A DNA stretch of 64,000 nucleotides. Source: Clavibacter sp. VKM Ac-2872. Lineage in GTDB: Bacteria; Actinomycetota; Actinomycetes; Actinomycetales; Microbacteriaceae. This document shows, piece by piece, positions 42,957-50,900 of this stretch. How positions within the stretch are numbered: the stretch's first letter is position 1; every line of letters begins with the position of its first letter. Position numbers and translations under genes: made by a program. The notes under the pieces are model-generated. The model was not told the origin of the DNA. It made no database searches and was given only the letters and a program-made list of their open reading frames with translations. The stretch lies in the NCBI RefSeq assembly GCF_015351105.1, contig NZ_JADKRR010000001.1, positions 62,001 through 126,000 on the forward strand, given 5' to 3'.

Positions 42957-43145
42957 CTAGACGCTTCCCTTTGTGCGACGTCGCGGTCTGACGACGGCAA
43001 AGTGCGCGGCCGCCAGGGCGGCGACGAGAGCGACGAAGAAGAGCACGAGCGGGCTGAACCAGCTCAGCCACGCCAGGACTTGACTCACGATCGAGCCGGT
43101 CACGACAAACACTGCCAAGTAGGAGACCGCAAGTCGCATCGTCAT
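42957..43145 (-). CDS. Small two-segment membrane protein behind a secreted-protein gene
   Basis: A 62-residue protein with segments at about residues 5-26 (LAVSYLAVFVVTGSIVSQVL) and 31-52 (PLVLFFVALVAALAAAHFAV) and a basic tail (RPRRRTKGSV). It starts 10 bp after the secreted-protein gene at 43156. Its size, two-segment build and basic end match the short membrane protein at 30853-31092, though direct sequence similarity is weak. Possible immunity or anchoring partner; function unknown. Confidence 0.68.
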   Translation of the reverse strand: MTMRLAVSYLAVFVVTGSIVSQVLAWLSWFSPLVLFFVALVAALAAAHFAVVRPRRRTKGSV

Positions 43146-43155
43146 GGTTCTAGTA

Positions 43156-43662
43156 TCAGCCGAGGTTGATGCAGACCTTCTTCACCAACGCTCCCTGGCT
43201 CCACAGCTCGGAGCACGTCTGGACGGCCTTCGAGCTCGCAGTGCGCGGTGACGACACGATGCGCTCGATGCGGCTGCCGGTGCACGCCTTGTGGTTCACG
43301 CCCTGCGAACGGTACGTGTCCTTGCCGTTCGTGTCGTGGTCCGAGAAGTCGATGTGCCAGTTGCAGAGCACGGCCCCTGAGCCGCGGCTACCGATGAGGT
43401 CCGCCACGTCAGCGCTCTGGCCGTTGATCTTCTTCTTGTCTCCAGAGACGCTCACGGAGAGCGTTCCTCCCGGCCAGCAGACGCTGCTGCTCGGGATGCA
43501 TGCAGTGCCAAAGATGCCGAGGATGACACCGCTCTGGATGGATGCATCACGGGTGGGCGGGCCCTGCACTGCCTGTGCACCCTGTGTCCCGACTGCCATG
43601 CTCAGCATCACGGCCAGGACGCCAAAGACGCTCAGGAACTTGGTTCTAACTGATTTGTTCAT
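43156..43662 (-). CDS. Secreted Cys-containing protein of unknown family
   Basis: A 168-residue protein with a clear Sec signal peptide (MNKSVRTKFLSVFGVLAVML, cleavage probably after AQA near residue 31). The mature part has about six Cys (for example IFGTACIPSSSVCWPGG, VLCNWHIDFSDHD, VQTCSELW, KKVCINLG), so disulfide bonds are likely. The GGGGGA site before the ATG at 43662 supports the start. The 234-bp upstream gap is less GC-rich than its neighbours. Co-oriented with a small membrane gene. A bacteriocin-like or surface role is possible, not shown. Confidence 0.72.
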   Translation of the reverse strand: MNKSVRTKFLSVFGVLAVMLSMAVGTQGAQAVQGPPTRDASIQSGVILGIFGTACIPSSSVCWPGGTLSVSVSGDKKKINGQSADVADLIGSRGSGAVLCNWHIDFSDHDTNGKDTYRSQGVNHKACTGSRIERIVSSPRTASSKAVQTCSELWSQGALVKKVCINLG

Positions 43663-43896
43663 AAATCCCCCAATGAGTGGCGAGCCCCCGGCTCGGCTTC
43701 GTGAGACAACGTACATGCGATTCGTTGCCTTCTCGCAACCAATCAGAAATTTTGACTTCGTTGGCGGAAGCTGGTAATCGCAGCTGCATCGGAGCCCATC
43801 TCATCAAGGCTCGGACGACGCCGCGCGATGCGCCTAGCCTCGATGAGGGGGCGCCGCACGGGCCGCCCACCGCATCCACGAGGAAGAGGAACGCGC

Positions 43897-44727
43897 ATGA
43901 CGACCTGGCTGATCACGGGATGTTCCACCGGACTCGGGCGCGCCTTCGCCGTCGAGGCGCTGGAGCGCGGGAACGACGTCGTCGTCACGGCGCGCGACGC
44001 CGCGAACGTGCAGGACCTCGCCGACACGTACCCCGAGCACGCCCTCGCGCTCGACCTCGACGTCACGGATCAGGCGCAGGTGTCGCTCGCGGTCGATGAG
44101 GCCACGGCCCGGTTCGGCTGCGTCGACGTGCTCGTCAACAACGCGGGCTACGGCTACCGCGCGGCCGTCGAGGAGGGCGACGACGAGGACGTCGCGCGCC
44201 TGTTCGACACCCAGTTCCACGGCAGCGTCCGCATGATCAAGGCGGTGCTGCCCGGCATGCGCGAGCGTCGCAGCGGCACCATCGTGAACCTCTCCTCCAT
44301 CGGCGCCGCGCGCACGGGCGCCGGATCCGGCTACTACGGCGCCGTGAAGGCCGCGATCGAGCAGATGACCATGGCGCTGCGCACCGAGCTCGCGCCGCTC
44401 GGGATCGTCGCGACGGTCGTGGCGCCCGGATCCTTCCGCACCGACTTCTCCGGCCGCTCGCTCACGCAGTCGTCCACCGTGATCGACGACTACGCCGAGA
44501 CCGCCGGCAAGCGCCGCAAGAAGAACGACACCACCGACGGCACGCAGCCGAACGACCCGGCGCTCGGCGCGAAGGTGCTCGTGGACGCGGTCGAGGAGGG
44601 CGCTCCCTTCTATCTCCTGCTCGGCGGCGACGCGGTCGAGATCGTCACGGGCGCGCTCGACGACCTGCGCGCCGACGTCGACGCGTGGGCCGAGCGAAGC
44701 CGGTCGACGGCATACGACGGGAGCTGA
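43897..44727 (+). CDS. Short-chain dehydrogenase/reductase
   Basis: A 276-residue classical SDR. The cofactor motif TGCSTGLG is at residues 7-14, the NNAG motif is in VDVLVNNAGYGYRA, and the catalytic Ser and YGAVK (Tyr-x3-Lys) follow near residues 133-151. NADP preference is plausible (TARD after the second strand). Followed 20 bp later by an isochorismatase-like gene on the same strand. Confidence 0.93.
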   Translation: MTTWLITGCSTGLGRAFAVEALERGNDVVVTARDAANVQDLADTYPEHALALDLDVTDQAQVSLAVDEATARFGCVDVLVNNAGYGYRAAVEEGDDEDVARLFDTQFHGSVRMIKAVLPGMRERRSGTIVNLSSIGAARTGAGSGYYGAVKAAIEQMTMALRTELAPLGIVATVVAPGSFRTDFSGRSLTQSSTVIDDYAETAGKRRKKNDTTDGTQPNDPALGAKVLVDAVEEGAPFYLLLGGDAVEIVTGALDDLRADVDAWAERSRSTAYDGS

Positions 44728-44747
44728 CGGTGCGGGAGGATCGCGGC

Positions 44748-45281
44748 ATGACCGCATCCACCGCCCTCCTCGTGATCGACCTCCAGGCCGGCGTGCTGCC
44801 CGGCTGCCTCGACGCCGAGGGGGTGGTGGCGCGCACGGCGGCGCTCGTCGAGCGCGCCCGTGCGGACGGGACGCCGGTGGTCTGGATCCAGGACCACCAT
44901 GGCTTCGCGGAAGGCGATCCCGACTGGGCGCTCGTGCCGCCGCTCGCGCGGGCGGCCGACGAGCCGCTGGTGCGGAAGGCGCATCGCGACTCCTTCGCCG
45001 ACACCGACCTCGCGGAGGTGCTCGCGCGGCTCGGGACCACGCGGGTCGTGGTCGCGGGTGCCCAGACCGACTACTGCGTGCGCACGACGCTGCAGAGCGC
45101 CGCCGCACGGGGGTTCGACGTGACGCTGGTCGGCGACGCCCACACGACGGCGGACGCGCTGCACGAGGGCGTGGCGGTCGGCGCCGCGCAGATCGTCGCC
45201 CACACGGACCTGTACTTCGCGACCCTGCGGCACCCCGGGATCGTGTCGACCGTGGAGCCGCACGATCGCGTGGAGCTCTAG
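44748..45281 (+). CDS. Isochorismatase-family cysteine hydrolase
   Basis: A 177-residue hydrolase. The catalytic set is visible: Asp10 in LLVIDLQAGVL, Lys in LVRKAHRDSF and Cys in VVVAGAQTDYCVRTTLQSA. Such enzymes cleave amides or ethers (nicotinamide, isochorismate, carbamoyl sarcosine), and the substrate is not evident. ATG at 44748 is preceded by GGGAGGA. Its stop overlaps that of the convergent small membrane gene in CTAG. Confidence 0.92.
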   Translation: MTASTALLVIDLQAGVLPGCLDAEGVVARTAALVERARADGTPVVWIQDHHGFAEGDPDWALVPPLARAADEPLVRKAHRDSFADTDLAEVLARLGTTRVVVAGAQTDYCVRTTLQSAAARGFDVTLVGDAHTTADALHEGVAVGAAQIVAHTDLYFATLRHPGIVSTVEPHDRVEL

Positions 45282-45544
45282 CGCGGGTCGCCCTCAGGTG
45301 GTGCGGGTGCGGCGGGCAGATCCTCGCCGCTCGCCTTCTTCTTGGGGCGCACGCTCATCACGAAGAAGGTGATGCCGAGGATCACGAACGGCAGCCCGGC
45401 GACGCGGGTGTCGTCGAGGGTGAGCATGAGCACGAGGCCGAGCATCCCGAACACTATGCCGAGCGACGCGTTGGTGCTCGAGGAGTCGTCGTCGTCCTCC
45501 GCGGGCGGGTCCGCGGGGCCGCCGGGTGTCGTCGGGTCGGTCAT
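45278..45544 (-). CDS. Small two-segment membrane protein, paralogue of the 45614-45832 product
   Basis: An 88-residue protein with an acidic, Ser-rich N terminus (PPAEDDDDSSSTN), two membrane segments (LGIVFGMLGLVLMLTLDD and GLPFVILGITFFVMSVR) and a Pro-rich tail. Both it and the neighbouring 72-residue protein share TTPG near the start and the pattern GLVL-x-L-x-x-DD between the helices, so they look like tandem paralogues. Confidence 0.65.
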   Translation of the reverse strand: MTDPTTPGGPADPPAEDDDDSSSTNASLGIVFGMLGLVLMLTLDDTRVAGLPFVILGITFFVMSVRPKKKASGEDLPAAPAPPEGDPR

Positions 45545-45613
45545 CCACCCACGCTAGGCAGCGGGGCTGGCCAGGCGCGTCCGCCTCGTGGGGGACGCGG
45601 GCGCGAGCGACGG

Positions 45614-45832
45614 TCAGCGCGACGCGCCCCGCCGACGCCATCGGACCACCGTGACGGCCAGGAACACGACGGCGCTCACGACCATCAGCAGCAGGCCGAG
45701 CGGCCGCAGGTCGTCGCGGGCGAGCGCCAGCACGAGACCGATCGCGAAGAGCACGGCGAGCCCGGTGTCGCGCAGCCGGGCGGCGCCTCCGCCCGTCGCC
45801 GCGCGCTCGCCGGGTGTCGTCGCATCGTCCAT
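45614..45832 (-). CDS. Small two-segment membrane protein, paralogue of the 45278-45544 product
   Basis: A 72-residue protein with two hydrophobic segments (GLAVLFAIGLVLALARDD and LGLLLMVVSAVVFLAVTVV) and a basic tail (RWRRRGASR). Related to the next gene on this strand. Function unknown. Confidence 0.65.
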   Translation of the reverse strand: MDDATTPGERAATGGGAARLRDTGLAVLFAIGLVLALARDDLRPLGLLLMVVSAVVFLAVTVVRWRRRGASR

Positions 45833-45889
45833 GCCCTCACGCTAGGCGCGGGCCCGCGCCCGCCGCGTCCGCCGGATGGCGGAGCCGGG

Positions 45890-45955
45890 TCAGAACCGCC
45901 CCTCCAGCTCCAGCAGCGTCGTCCTCGACGCGATCACGCCGACATGCGATCGCAT
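45890..45955 (-). pseudogene. Displaced 3' fragment of ogt
   Basis: On the minus strand this reads HVGVIASRTTLLELEGRF and a stop, matching the intact Ogt C terminus YIGGLAAKTTLLELEGRI. 45896-45923 is a 28-bp exact repeat of 50280-50307, in the same orientation. It marks the far boundary of the 46-50 kb insert and is probably the original ogt end. Confidence 0.8.
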
Positions 45956-46008
45956 CCGCCTCGGGGCGGAGGGCGGCGCGGTCGTCGTGCGCGTGAATGC
46001 GCTGGATG

Positions 46009-46569
46009 TCACGAGAGTCGATCCGCCTGGCACGCGAGCCAGATGGCGACCGCCGCGCCGGGGGTGGCGAAGGCGGCGACCGTGCCAGCGCACCGGCGAG
46101 CGGATCGCCGAAGGTCCATCGGCGCCCTCGGCGCGAGGAGCCCCCATGCCAGCGCGGCCGCGATCATCACCAGGGTGACGGAGGGGAGAGCGAACGCGAC
46201 GATGACCGCCAGCTGGCGGGCCTCTCCCGTGCCATGGTCCAGGCCCTCGCCCAGTCCGAAGAACCAGAGCACGATGAGGGCGATGGAGCCGAGGCAGGCC
46301 AACCCGAGGGCGGGGCCCCAGACAGCGCAGAGCCTCCGGCCATCCCGCGGGTGCCTCAGGGCGGCGAGGATCGCGGACGCGGATGCCGCGACGACGGTGA
46401 TGATGCCGTACTGAGCGGAAGCGGCGAGCAGGCCGGAGGCGTCCGCGGCCCGCAGGGCATTCGCGGAGGCGAAGGACGCTCGTCCCGCCAGGAGCGCACC
46501 GGCGACCGCTGTGACCGTGACGACCGCCGCCACGAGATGCGGAAGGAGGAGCCGCCCGAGCCTGCTCAC
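46009..46569 (-). CDS. Multi-spanning membrane protein coupled to the DUF1906 protein
   Basis: A 186-residue protein with five hydrophobic segments (for example LVAAVVTVTAVAGALLAG, YGIITVVAASASAILAAL, ALGLACLGSIALIVLWFFG, VTLVMIAAALAWGLL and a last one near residue 170). It starts at GTG 46569, overlapping the stop of the DUF1906 gene in GTGA. No family recognised. Holin-like export, immunity or anchoring of the partner are possible roles. Confidence 0.68.
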   Translation of the reverse strand: MSRLGRLLLPHLVAAVVTVTAVAGALLAGRASFASANALRAADASGLLAASAQYGIITVVAASASAILAALRHPRDGRRLCAVWGPALGLACLGSIALIVLWFFGLGEGLDHGTGEARQLAVIVAFALPSVTLVMIAAALAWGLLAPRAPMDLRRSARRCAGTVAAFATPGAAVAIWLACQADRLS

Positions 46570-48908
46570 GATGTCGCCGGCAGTCCCGCGCGCGACAGGA
46601 GGGTCGTGGTGCATGCGTTCACGAATAGGGTCAGCTCGTCCTTCGTGGGATCGGCCTGCCCTTCGCCGAATGCGCTCCGAGCGTAAGACGGCCATGGCCA
46701 GCCGCCCGCGAATATTGACTCGATGTTCTGGCCGATGGCATCTGCGAGACCCACGCCGGCCCGCGCGAATCTGGCGCGGAGGAAGTCCGCGATCCTGTCG
46801 ACGGATTCGGGCCTCGACCCGAACCAATGGGCCATCGATTCCGACATGGAGATGCCGCCCAGGACATCGCGCCCGACGAGCCACCCATCGGCGTCCGAGA
46901 TGAGATCGGGTAGCTGCCACTCCGAGGTCTCGCCGTCGCTCCCGCCCAGATTCGCGGAGACGAAGTCGTCGATGGACAACCCGCCGGCGAACTTCCTGAA
47001 GTTGGCCCACAGCTGCACGACGTCCAGAGCCCAACCGCCGAGGTCTCCGATGCCGATCGCACCATCCCCGGCGCACGCGCCCCAGTAGTTGACTCCCTGC
47101 GCGACCACTGCCAGGTGCTCGAGGTCGCCGTCGTAGTCGCTGACGATGGTCGCCGGAAGGCCTGAAGCGGCGAAGTAGTCGGTGCGCGCGGCGGTGTACA
47201 GGGCCTGCATGGTCGGAGACGAGTAAGCGAGGAACTCCGAGTAGGGCGTGTACTTCAAGAAGGGGCCGTACGCGTACTTGGTCCTCATGAGGTAGAAGAG
47301 GACCAGGGTGCTCGCCCCTCGAGGCGTGGCGGTCATGTGCGCTGCCATGGCGCGCTCTGCCAGCACCTCCTGATTGACGATGCTCCAATGCAGTGACCGA
47401 CTTCGAACCGTGGCATCAGGTGTGCGGATCACCATGTCCCGCGTGGTCGGTCGTGCGCGAACGGAGACGGCGTTCCGGTCGATGTTCGAGGCCTTCACCT
47501 CGAGGATCTGGTTGTACCACCAGCCCTTCGGCATGGGGAACCCGAGATTCCCCGAGTAGCCCGACGACATGCCGCTCACCCAGACGGCTTCAGCGAGGCC
47601 CATCTCCGAGATCCTCGAGCAGGCATTGCGCGTGGAGTAGATGCCGACCTTGTATTCTACCGTCGCAGAGGTGTCGACGCCGCGGTTGACTCCCTCGAAG
47701 TAGGGCTTCAGGAGCGTGTCGATCTCCGACGCGAACGCGTCGTAGTCCACCGCGAAGAATATGACCGTACCGCTCTTGAATCCCAGCTGGCGTGCCCGCA
47801 GCGCTGCTCGGGTTCCTTGGTCCTGCCCGATCGCGCTGGTGAAGTACTGGGGTCCGTTGTTGTACTCCTGGAAGAGCGGGACGATCGTGAAGCCTGCGTC
47901 GAAGAGGAGGCTGATCTCCCCCCGGCCTATGGACTTGCCGGCTACCGTCAGATACCTGCCCGCGGTGTGATACCCCTGGGCTCGAATTGATACGGCGCGC
48001 TCGACCGTGAACTCCGTCGTGGAGTCGACCATCGAAACCGGTCTCGAAACGTCGCCGGTGCTGACGAGCAGCGCCGCCCAGGTGCCGAAGTCCGCGGCCC
48101 CTGTCACCGTGATTTCGAGGAACTGCTGGAAGGCCGTCGTGGCTGACCGGGTGGCGGAGTCGAACGTGCCGTTCCGTGTGATGTCGTAGCCGTTGAAGGC
48201 CAGCGCGAGCTGGAACAGCGAGATGAAGCTCTTGGCTCCGTCCTTGTCTCCGAACGCCGATGACGCCTGCGTGCGGAGCCCGCTTTGCGTACCCGGCCCG
48301 AAGTTGCCGTTCGCCGTGGCGTCGTCCATCGGGATCTCGTATTGGATCGCGAGGAGCAGACCGCGTTGGACATCACGCGTGTAGTGCCCGTCGCACGCGA
48401 GCAGGGAGAATCCGGAACGGTTCGAGTACCGGGAGTTCAACCACTGCTGCCCCGCCCTCACCGCGCCGGAGCCGCCCGCGGTGAGCGCATTGGTGTCCAT
48501 CGTCAGCAGCCATCGCATGAGCTTGACGTCGACCGAGGCCGTCGACGGCAACCCGAGTCCATCTCGGAGCTTGACCACGGCCAAGGAGACAGCATCGGAC
48601 CACCTACCGAACTGGGTGTCGCCGAAGACCCCCTTGCACCAGATCGCGCACTGCACGATACCGATCACGTTCGGGATGGTGGTCAGGATGGAGACGGAGC
48701 CCAACTTGGTGACGAAGGACGCGGAAGTGGCGGACCCGAAGTTGTCCGACAGCGAAGCTATTCCGAGCTCGTGTTGCAGTGCCCTCGTGAGCGCGTACAT
48801 GGTCTGCCAGCCGGCCGACCCGTCCTCCTCGATCGGGGAGTAGCCAGCGACGCCCGTGTACTGCGCGTTGAGCCAGCGTTGTGAGTTCAGCACCCAGTTG
48901 TTGTCCAT
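46566..48908 (-). CDS. DUF1906 (Rv2525c-like) glycoside-hydrolase-like protein with peptidoglycan-binding-like repeats
   Basis: A 780-residue protein. The N-terminal 300 residues contain repeats resembling peptidoglycan-binding domain 1 (NSQRWLNAQYTGVAGYSP with an ending QHELGI, and AGQQWLNSRYSNRSGFS). Residues about 304-466 form the DUF1906 TIM-barrel-like domain (GYHTAGRYLTVAGKS, FTIVPLFQEYNNG, GTVIFFAVDYDAFASEID, VGIYSTRNACSRI). The C-terminal 300 residues are unassigned (LEHLAVVAQGVNYWGACAGD, ISMSESMAHWFGS). No signal peptide is visible. It probably acts on the cell wall of itself or another cell; export route unknown. Confidence 0.82.
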   Translation of the reverse strand: MDNNWVLNSQRWLNAQYTGVAGYSPIEEDGSAGWQTMYALTRALQHELGIASLSDNFGSATSASFVTKLGSVSILTTIPNVIGIVQCAIWCKGVFGDTQFGRWSDAVSLAVVKLRDGLGLPSTASVDVKLMRWLLTMDTNALTAGGSGAVRAGQQWLNSRYSNRSGFSLLACDGHYTRDVQRGLLLAIQYEIPMDDATANGNFGPGTQSGLRTQASSAFGDKDGAKSFISLFQLALAFNGYDITRNGTFDSATRSATTAFQQFLEITVTGAADFGTWAALLVSTGDVSRPVSMVDSTTEFTVERAVSIRAQGYHTAGRYLTVAGKSIGRGEISLLFDAGFTIVPLFQEYNNGPQYFTSAIGQDQGTRAALRARQLGFKSGTVIFFAVDYDAFASEIDTLLKPYFEGVNRGVDTSATVEYKVGIYSTRNACSRISEMGLAEAVWVSGMSSGYSGNLGFPMPKGWWYNQILEVKASNIDRNAVSVRARPTTRDMVIRTPDATVRSRSLHWSIVNQEVLAERAMAAHMTATPRGASTLVLFYLMRTKYAYGPFLKYTPYSEFLAYSSPTMQALYTAARTDYFAASGLPATIVSDYDGDLEHLAVVAQGVNYWGACAGDGAIGIGDLGGWALDVVQLWANFRKFAGGLSIDDFVSANLGGSDGETSEWQLPDLISDADGWLVGRDVLGGISMSESMAHWFGSRPESVDRIADFLRARFARAGVGLADAIGQNIESIFAGGWPWPSYARSAFGEGQADPTKDELTLFVNACTTTLLSRAGLPATS

Positions 48909-49004
48909 CGCGGATCCTCTTCCGTTGCGTGAGCATGAGTCGTGCGGGATGCGGAGCGGACGGCGAACAGATGGTCCCCGTCGCCGGGGCGTGCTGCCGG
49001 TGGC

Positions 49005-50036
49005 CTAGTCCGCGAGCTGGTCTGCAGCAGGTCGCCTGGGGCTGGAGGACGGTACTGCCGATTCGCGACGGGTGTGGCGCTGCGCGGCCTGCGCGTGAGT
49101 GGGAGCGGTGAGCCAGGCTCGCCCGTAGGTGATGTCGTCTCGGAGCCCGGCACCCGTGACGGCTCGTGCTGTGAACACGAGGGCCAGCTGGTTCCCGGGG
49201 GCGAGGTCGCGGGCCAGGGTCCAGGACGTCTCGTCGTCATCGTCGCCCGGCGGGCGACGAGCGAAGCAGAGCGAGTCCTCCTGGGTGGTGTCGAGATCCA
49301 TCCGGCTCACCAACCCGTGGTCGGCGACGAGATGCAGGACGGAGCCCGACGGCACGGCACCGGGCCCTGTGCTGTGAACGAGGACGACCTGGGGGAACAC
49401 GTACGTGTCCCCGTCTGCTCCGCCGGGGAGGGGCAACCGTCCCCATCCCACCTCGATCTCCACACCCCACGCGATGTCCTGCGCCACGGACACCCCGCGG
49501 GGGGCGGTCCTGGTGAGAGCGGGCAGTCCGTCGTTGATCGATGCCGAAAGCACGGGTGTCGCCAACGCACCCGTGTTGTCGTGCGGGTACAGCCAGACAT
49601 CGGCGAGCGGCAGTGCGACTTCGATCGAGTCGCCTGAGCCGGCGCCCGAAGGCAACTCGAAGGTGATGCGGCCGCGCGGCTCGGTGCCCGTGGCATGGAC
49701 CGCGGCTTCTCCGCTGGCGACCGCGGCCCTCCAGATGACGGGTCCCCCCGTCCACCTCTGGGATCGTGTGTCGTAGTCCACGGTGACGCCGATGGGTCGG
49801 GACCCGCTCCTCAACCCGTCGGCCGTGAATCCCAGCAGCTTCGTGATGGGGATGGCCGTCAGGAAGTCCTCCCCGAACACGGTGCTCGCTGATGTCCTGA
49901 GCTGGACGTCGACTGCGGACGGCTCGGTCGCCGCCTCGGCGGAGGAGCCAGAGCAGAGATCGTCGACCAATGCGACGGTGATGACGGCTGCTGAACCGAG
50001 CAGCAGGCTTCTGCGGGTGACACGGGCTCGGGTCAC
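49005..50036 (-). CDS. Tat-exported beta-rich protein of unknown family
   Basis: A 343-residue protein with a twin-arginine signal (VTRRSLLLGSAAVITVALV, starting at GTG 50036). The mature part is rich in beta-strand patterns (GRITFELPSGAGSGDSIEVA, GVEIEVGWGRLPLPGGADGD). A disordered Arg/Ser/Pro tail ends it. It lies just upstream of the DUF1906 gene, 96 bp apart on the same strand, so the two are probably transcribed together. Function unknown. Confidence 0.72.
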   Translation of the reverse strand: MTRARVTRRSLLLGSAAVITVALVDDLCSGSSAEAATEPSAVDVQLRTSASTVFGEDFLTAIPITKLLGFTADGLRSGSRPIGVTVDYDTRSQRWTGGPVIWRAAVASGEAAVHATGTEPRGRITFELPSGAGSGDSIEVALPLADVWLYPHDNTGALATPVLSASINDGLPALTRTAPRGVSVAQDIAWGVEIEVGWGRLPLPGGADGDTYVFPQVVLVHSTGPGAVPSGSVLHLVADHGLVSRMDLDTTQEDSLCFARRPPGDDDDETSWTLARDLAPGNQLALVFTARAVTGAGLRDDITYGRAWLTAPTHAQAAQRHTRRESAVPSSSPRRPAADQLAD

Positions 50037-50273
50037 TGGTCCTCGACCTTCATGGAGCGTTGTGGTGACGCATGAGCGACTTCGGGGGTGTGATGCGCGG
50101 AGCAGACGACGCGGGCGCTCACGAGGATCGAGGAGCTCCGACCCGCGGCATGCGCGAACGTCTGGACGCTAGCTGTCCCGGGCGTGCTCGGTGCATCGGC
50201 TCCACAGGGCGCCGCGTCCCTCGGGCGCAGTCCGCCAGGGGATCGCGCTCTTTCCCCGGAGGCCTCCTACTCG

Positions 50274-50900
50274 CTAGATCCGCCCCTCCAGCTCCAGCAG
50301 CGTCGTCTTCGCCGCCAGCCCGCCGATGTAGCCGCCGAGCGTGCCGTCGGAGCGGAGGACGCGGTGGCAGGGGATCACGACGGGCAGCGGGTTGGTCGAG
50401 CACGCCGTGCCGACCGCGCGCGTGGCGGCCGGGCTGCCCGCGGTCTCGGCGACCTCGCGGTAGGTGCGGGTGGATCCGTACGGGATCTCCGGGAGCAGCC
50501 GCTGCACCCGGTCGCGGAAGCCGGTCGACAGGCGGCGGTCGAGCGGGAGGTCGAACGCGCGGCGGCGGCCGGCGAAGTACTCGTCGAGCTCGCGGGCGGC
50601 CCGGTCGAGGCGCTTCGGGGCGCGCAGGATCCGCGGGCCGAGCCGCCGGGCGAGGTCGCCGAGCACGGTGTCGTGGTCCTCGCGGGAGTAGGCGACGCGG
50701 ATCAGGCCGCGCTCGGTGGCGGCGAGCAGCAGCGGGCCGACGGGGGAGTCGATCGTGGTGAAGCCCACGTCGAGCGCGCCGTCGGCCTCGGCGGCGTCGG
50801 CGAGGCGGAGGCGGAGGGCGTCGAGGGCGGGCGCGGTCGGGTCGGCGGCCTCGAGCGCGACGGCGTCGAGGAACGGGATGGTGTCGTCGGGATCGGTCAC
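50274..50900 (-). CDS. ogt: Methylated-DNA--[protein]-cysteine S-methyltransferase
   Basis: A 208-residue suicide repair protein that takes alkyl groups from O6-alkylguanine. The acceptor Cys178 lies in VVIPCHRVLRSDGTLGGY; the DNA-binding helix region is PYGSTRTYREVAETAGSPAA. An extra 40 residues at the N terminus precede the usual domain. It starts at GTG 50900, overlapping the stop of the sigma-factor gene in GTGA. Its 3' end is duplicated at 45890. Confidence 0.94.
   Translation of the reverse strand: MTDPDDTIPFLDAVALEAADPTAPALDALRLRLADAAEADGALDVGFTTIDSPVGPLLLAATERGLIRVAYSREDHDTVLGDLARRLGPRILRAPKRLDRAARELDEYFAGRRRAFDLPLDRRLSTGFRDRVQRLLPEIPYGSTRTYREVAETAGSPAATRAVGTACSTNPLPVVIPCHRVLRSDGTLGGYIGGLAAKTTLLELEGRI

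Noticed and set aside
40387-43071. 894-codon minus-strand open frame opposite hsdR
   Set aside because: hsdR has all its catalytic motifs in the sense frame. The antisense product is Arg/Val/Glu-rich shadow sequence.
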